64,000 nt of DNA from Streptomyces sp. Tu 3180 (GTDB lineage Bacteria; Actinomycetota; Actinomycetes; Streptomycetales; Streptomycetaceae), in assembly GCF_009852415.1 (NCBI RefSeq), contig NZ_WOXS01000002.1:2688501-2752500 (forward strand), given 5' to 3'. Of this stretch, positions 63,012 to 64,000 are shown piece by piece. Both the position numbers and the translations under genes were made by a program. Under the pieces are notes generated by a model. The model did not search any database. It was not told the origin of the DNA and saw only the letters and a list, made by a program, of their open reading frames with translations. Numbering within the stretch: position 1 is the first letter of the stretch; every line of letters starts with the position of its first letter.

Positions 63012-63062
63012 GCGGGCGGGCCTCCGACCGGGCGGACGGGCCTCAGCGGACGGAAAAGCCTC

Positions 63063-63103
63063 GGCGGGCGGACGGTCCGGCCCCGCCGGCCCGTCCGCCC
63101 GCC
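63063..63103. terminator. Bidirectional terminator between FAD and SMP-30 genes
   Basis: GGCGGGCGGACGG (63063-63075) and CCGTCCGCCCGCC (63091-63103) form a perfect 13-bp stem with a 15-nt loop between convergent stops. Confidence 0.8.
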
Positions 63104-63113
63104 CGGTCCCGGC

Positions 63114-63968
63114 TCAGCCCTCGAACGCCGTCGGTGCGAGGCCCCTGCCCACGCCGGGGAGCACCAGCAGCGAACCCGCCAGCGGGTGGGGCGCCGTGAG
63201 GCCCACCCGGGCCGTGGTGACGTACAGGTCGGTCAGGCCGGCGCCGCCGAAGGCACAGGCCGTGACGCGGGGGACCGGGAGCGGGATCACCCGGTCCAGG
63301 TCGCCGGCCGGCGTGTAGCGGCGCACCGCGGCGCCGTCCCACAGGGCGACCCAGACGCAGCCGTCGGCGTCGACGGTGAGGCCGTCGGGGAAACCGGCGC
63401 CCTCCTCGATCCCGGCCAGGGGGCGGCGGCCCGTGATCCGGCCGGTCGCCGCGTCGTGGTCGAAGACGTCGATGCGGCGGGTGGGGGTGTCGATGTAGTA
63501 CATGAGGCGGCCGTCGGGGCTCCAGCCGGTGCCGTTGCTCACCGTCACGTCGTCGAGGACGGTCTCGGCCGTGCCGTCCCCGGTGATCCGGGAGAGCGTG
63601 CCGCCGCCGGTGGCCTCGTCGTAGCGCATGGTGCCGGCCCACAGCGCGCCGTCCGGGGCGACGGCGGCGTCGTTGGCGCGGCGGCCGGGCACGGCCTCCC
63701 GGTGCAGCCAGCGGAAGGCGCCGTCGGGGTCGAGCAGGCCGACGCCGTCGCGCAGGTTGAGGACGAGGCCGCCGCCCGCGCGGGGCTTGACCGCGCCCAC
63801 GTGCTGCTCGGTGCGGCGCAGCGTGCGCCGGCCGGTGGCCGGGTCCCAGGTGTGGACGCGGGAGGCGAGGATGTCGATCCACAGGAGGCGGCCGGTGGCC
63901 GGGTCCCAGGTGGGCCCCTCGCCCAGGGCCGCCTGCGCGCGGACGGCCACGTCGAAGGTGTGCGTCAC
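63114..63968 (-). CDS. SMP-30/gluconolactonase/LRE-family protein
   Basis: A 284-aa six-bladed beta-propeller lactonase or related hydrolase, cytosolic. Metal ligands expected for the family are present: E17 (LGEGPTWD), N145 (VSNGTGWSPDG) and D195 (FPDGLTVDADG); N99 (RANDAAVAPDG) contributes to the active site. It probably opens sugar lactones to acids. GTG 63968 overlaps the stop of the upstream gene by GTGA, so they form an operon. Two copies of WDPATGR arise from a 24-bp direct repeat. Confidence 0.9.
   Translation of the reverse strand: MTHTFDVAVRAQAALGEGPTWDPATGRLLWIDILASRVHTWDPATGRRTLRRTEQHVGAVKPRAGGGLVLNLRDGVGLLDPDGAFRWLHREAVPGRRANDAAVAPDGALWAGTMRYDEATGGGTLSRITGDGTAETVLDDVTVSNGTGWSPDGRLMYYIDTPTRRIDVFDHDAATGRITGRRPLAGIEEGAGFPDGLTVDADGCVWVALWDGAAVRRYTPAGDLDRVIPLPVPRVTACAFGGAGLTDLYVTTARVGLTAPHPLAGSLLVLPGVGRGLAPTAFEG
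63829..63912 (-). repeat. 24-bp direct repeat inside the SMP-30 gene
   Basis: The same 24 bases occur at 63829-63852 and 63889-63912, 60 bp (20 codons) apart, ending in GGGTCCCAGGTG. They encode the repeated TWDPATGR segment, probably a recent local duplication or conversion within the propeller. Confidence 0.8.
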
Positions 63969-64000
63969 GCCGCGCTCCGGTGGCCCAGGCGCTCGGACAG
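63965..64000 (-). CDS. C-terminal end of an upstream gene (partial)
   Basis: A minus-strand frame ends ...LSERLGHRSAA with TGA at 63967-63965, overlapping the SMP-30 start by GTGA. Only eleven codons are in the window, so the product cannot be named. The tight coupling implies a partner in sugar metabolism or its regulator. Confidence 0.6.
   Translation of the reverse strand: MSERLGHRSAA

Overview
The window is high-GC actinobacterial chromosome, almost certainly Streptomyces. Evidence: very high third-position GC, GTG/TTG starts behind GGAGG sites, the fasR-fabD-fabH-acpP-fabF order, a DUF3145 gene, an SCO2400-family zinc-ribbon protein, twin-arginine secreted sugar enzymes, a DUF397 gene and a single large mce operon. 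No rRNA, tRNA, CRISPR array or intact mobile element was recognised.

Layout. 1-4.0 kb: end of fasR and the type II fatty-acid synthase operon, closed by a 54-bp perfect palindrome. 4.0-13 kb: housekeeping and stress genes (DUF3145, SGNH lipoprotein, cytosolic mutarotase, secreted C15-like protein, LysE exporter, EI24 membrane protein, Ohr, a CurA-like reductase facing a MarR regulator, SCO2400-family protein). 13-21.8 kb: a sugar operon (enolase-superfamily dehydratase, zinc dehydrogenase, barrel-like protein, ChvE/GguA/GguB-type ABC importer, TAT-exported mutarotase). 22-25 kb: an aminotransferase with a proline-rich tail and a lytic transglycosylase. 25-37.3 kb (minus strand): the mce operon, namely MceG ATPase, two YrbE permeases, MceA-F and four Mce-associated proteins, most joined by ATGA overlaps. 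38-41.3 kb (divergent): three secreted proteins, then a PucR regulator. 42.8-57 kb: an arabinan/arabinoside region with two secreted GH43 enzymes, a GH35-fold protein, an intracellular GH51 arabinofuranosidase and a CUT1 importer without its own ATPase. Inside it, 45.4-47.8 kb is a graveyard of broken genes (split DUF3500 gene, tyrosine-recombinase remnant, XRE/DUF5753 remnant beside an intact DUF397 gene). 57.3-63 kb: a compact cassette of three tandem MAB_1171c-type seven-helix proteins, an ImmA/IrrE metalloprotease and an FAD monooxygenase. 63.1-64 kb: an SMP-30 lactonase and the last codons of its upstream partner.

How the parts work together. FasR (known family) activates fabDHPF for fatty-acid synthesis. 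The mce machine probably imports a lipid or steroid-like substrate, and its upstream region carries two copies of one dyad plus a long hairpin. The arabinan genes appear to be one regulon: the GH43 pair and the CUT1 operon 12 kb away share a 35-bp operator (26 of 35 identical) just downstream of matching TTGACG-N17-TACG promoters. Secreted enzymes would cut arabinan, the importer takes up the products and GH51 finishes them inside.

Most worth a second look: (1) the MAB_1171c / ImmA-IrrE / FAD-monooxygenase cassette as a possible signalling system; (2) three enzyme-fold proteins whose catalytic residues are substituted (GH35 with both glutamates gone, DLH fold with Cys to Gly, C15 fold with Cys to Ser); (3) the shared arabinan operator and the duplicated mce-upstream operator; (4) the decay zone. 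All functions come from reading motifs; no database search was run.
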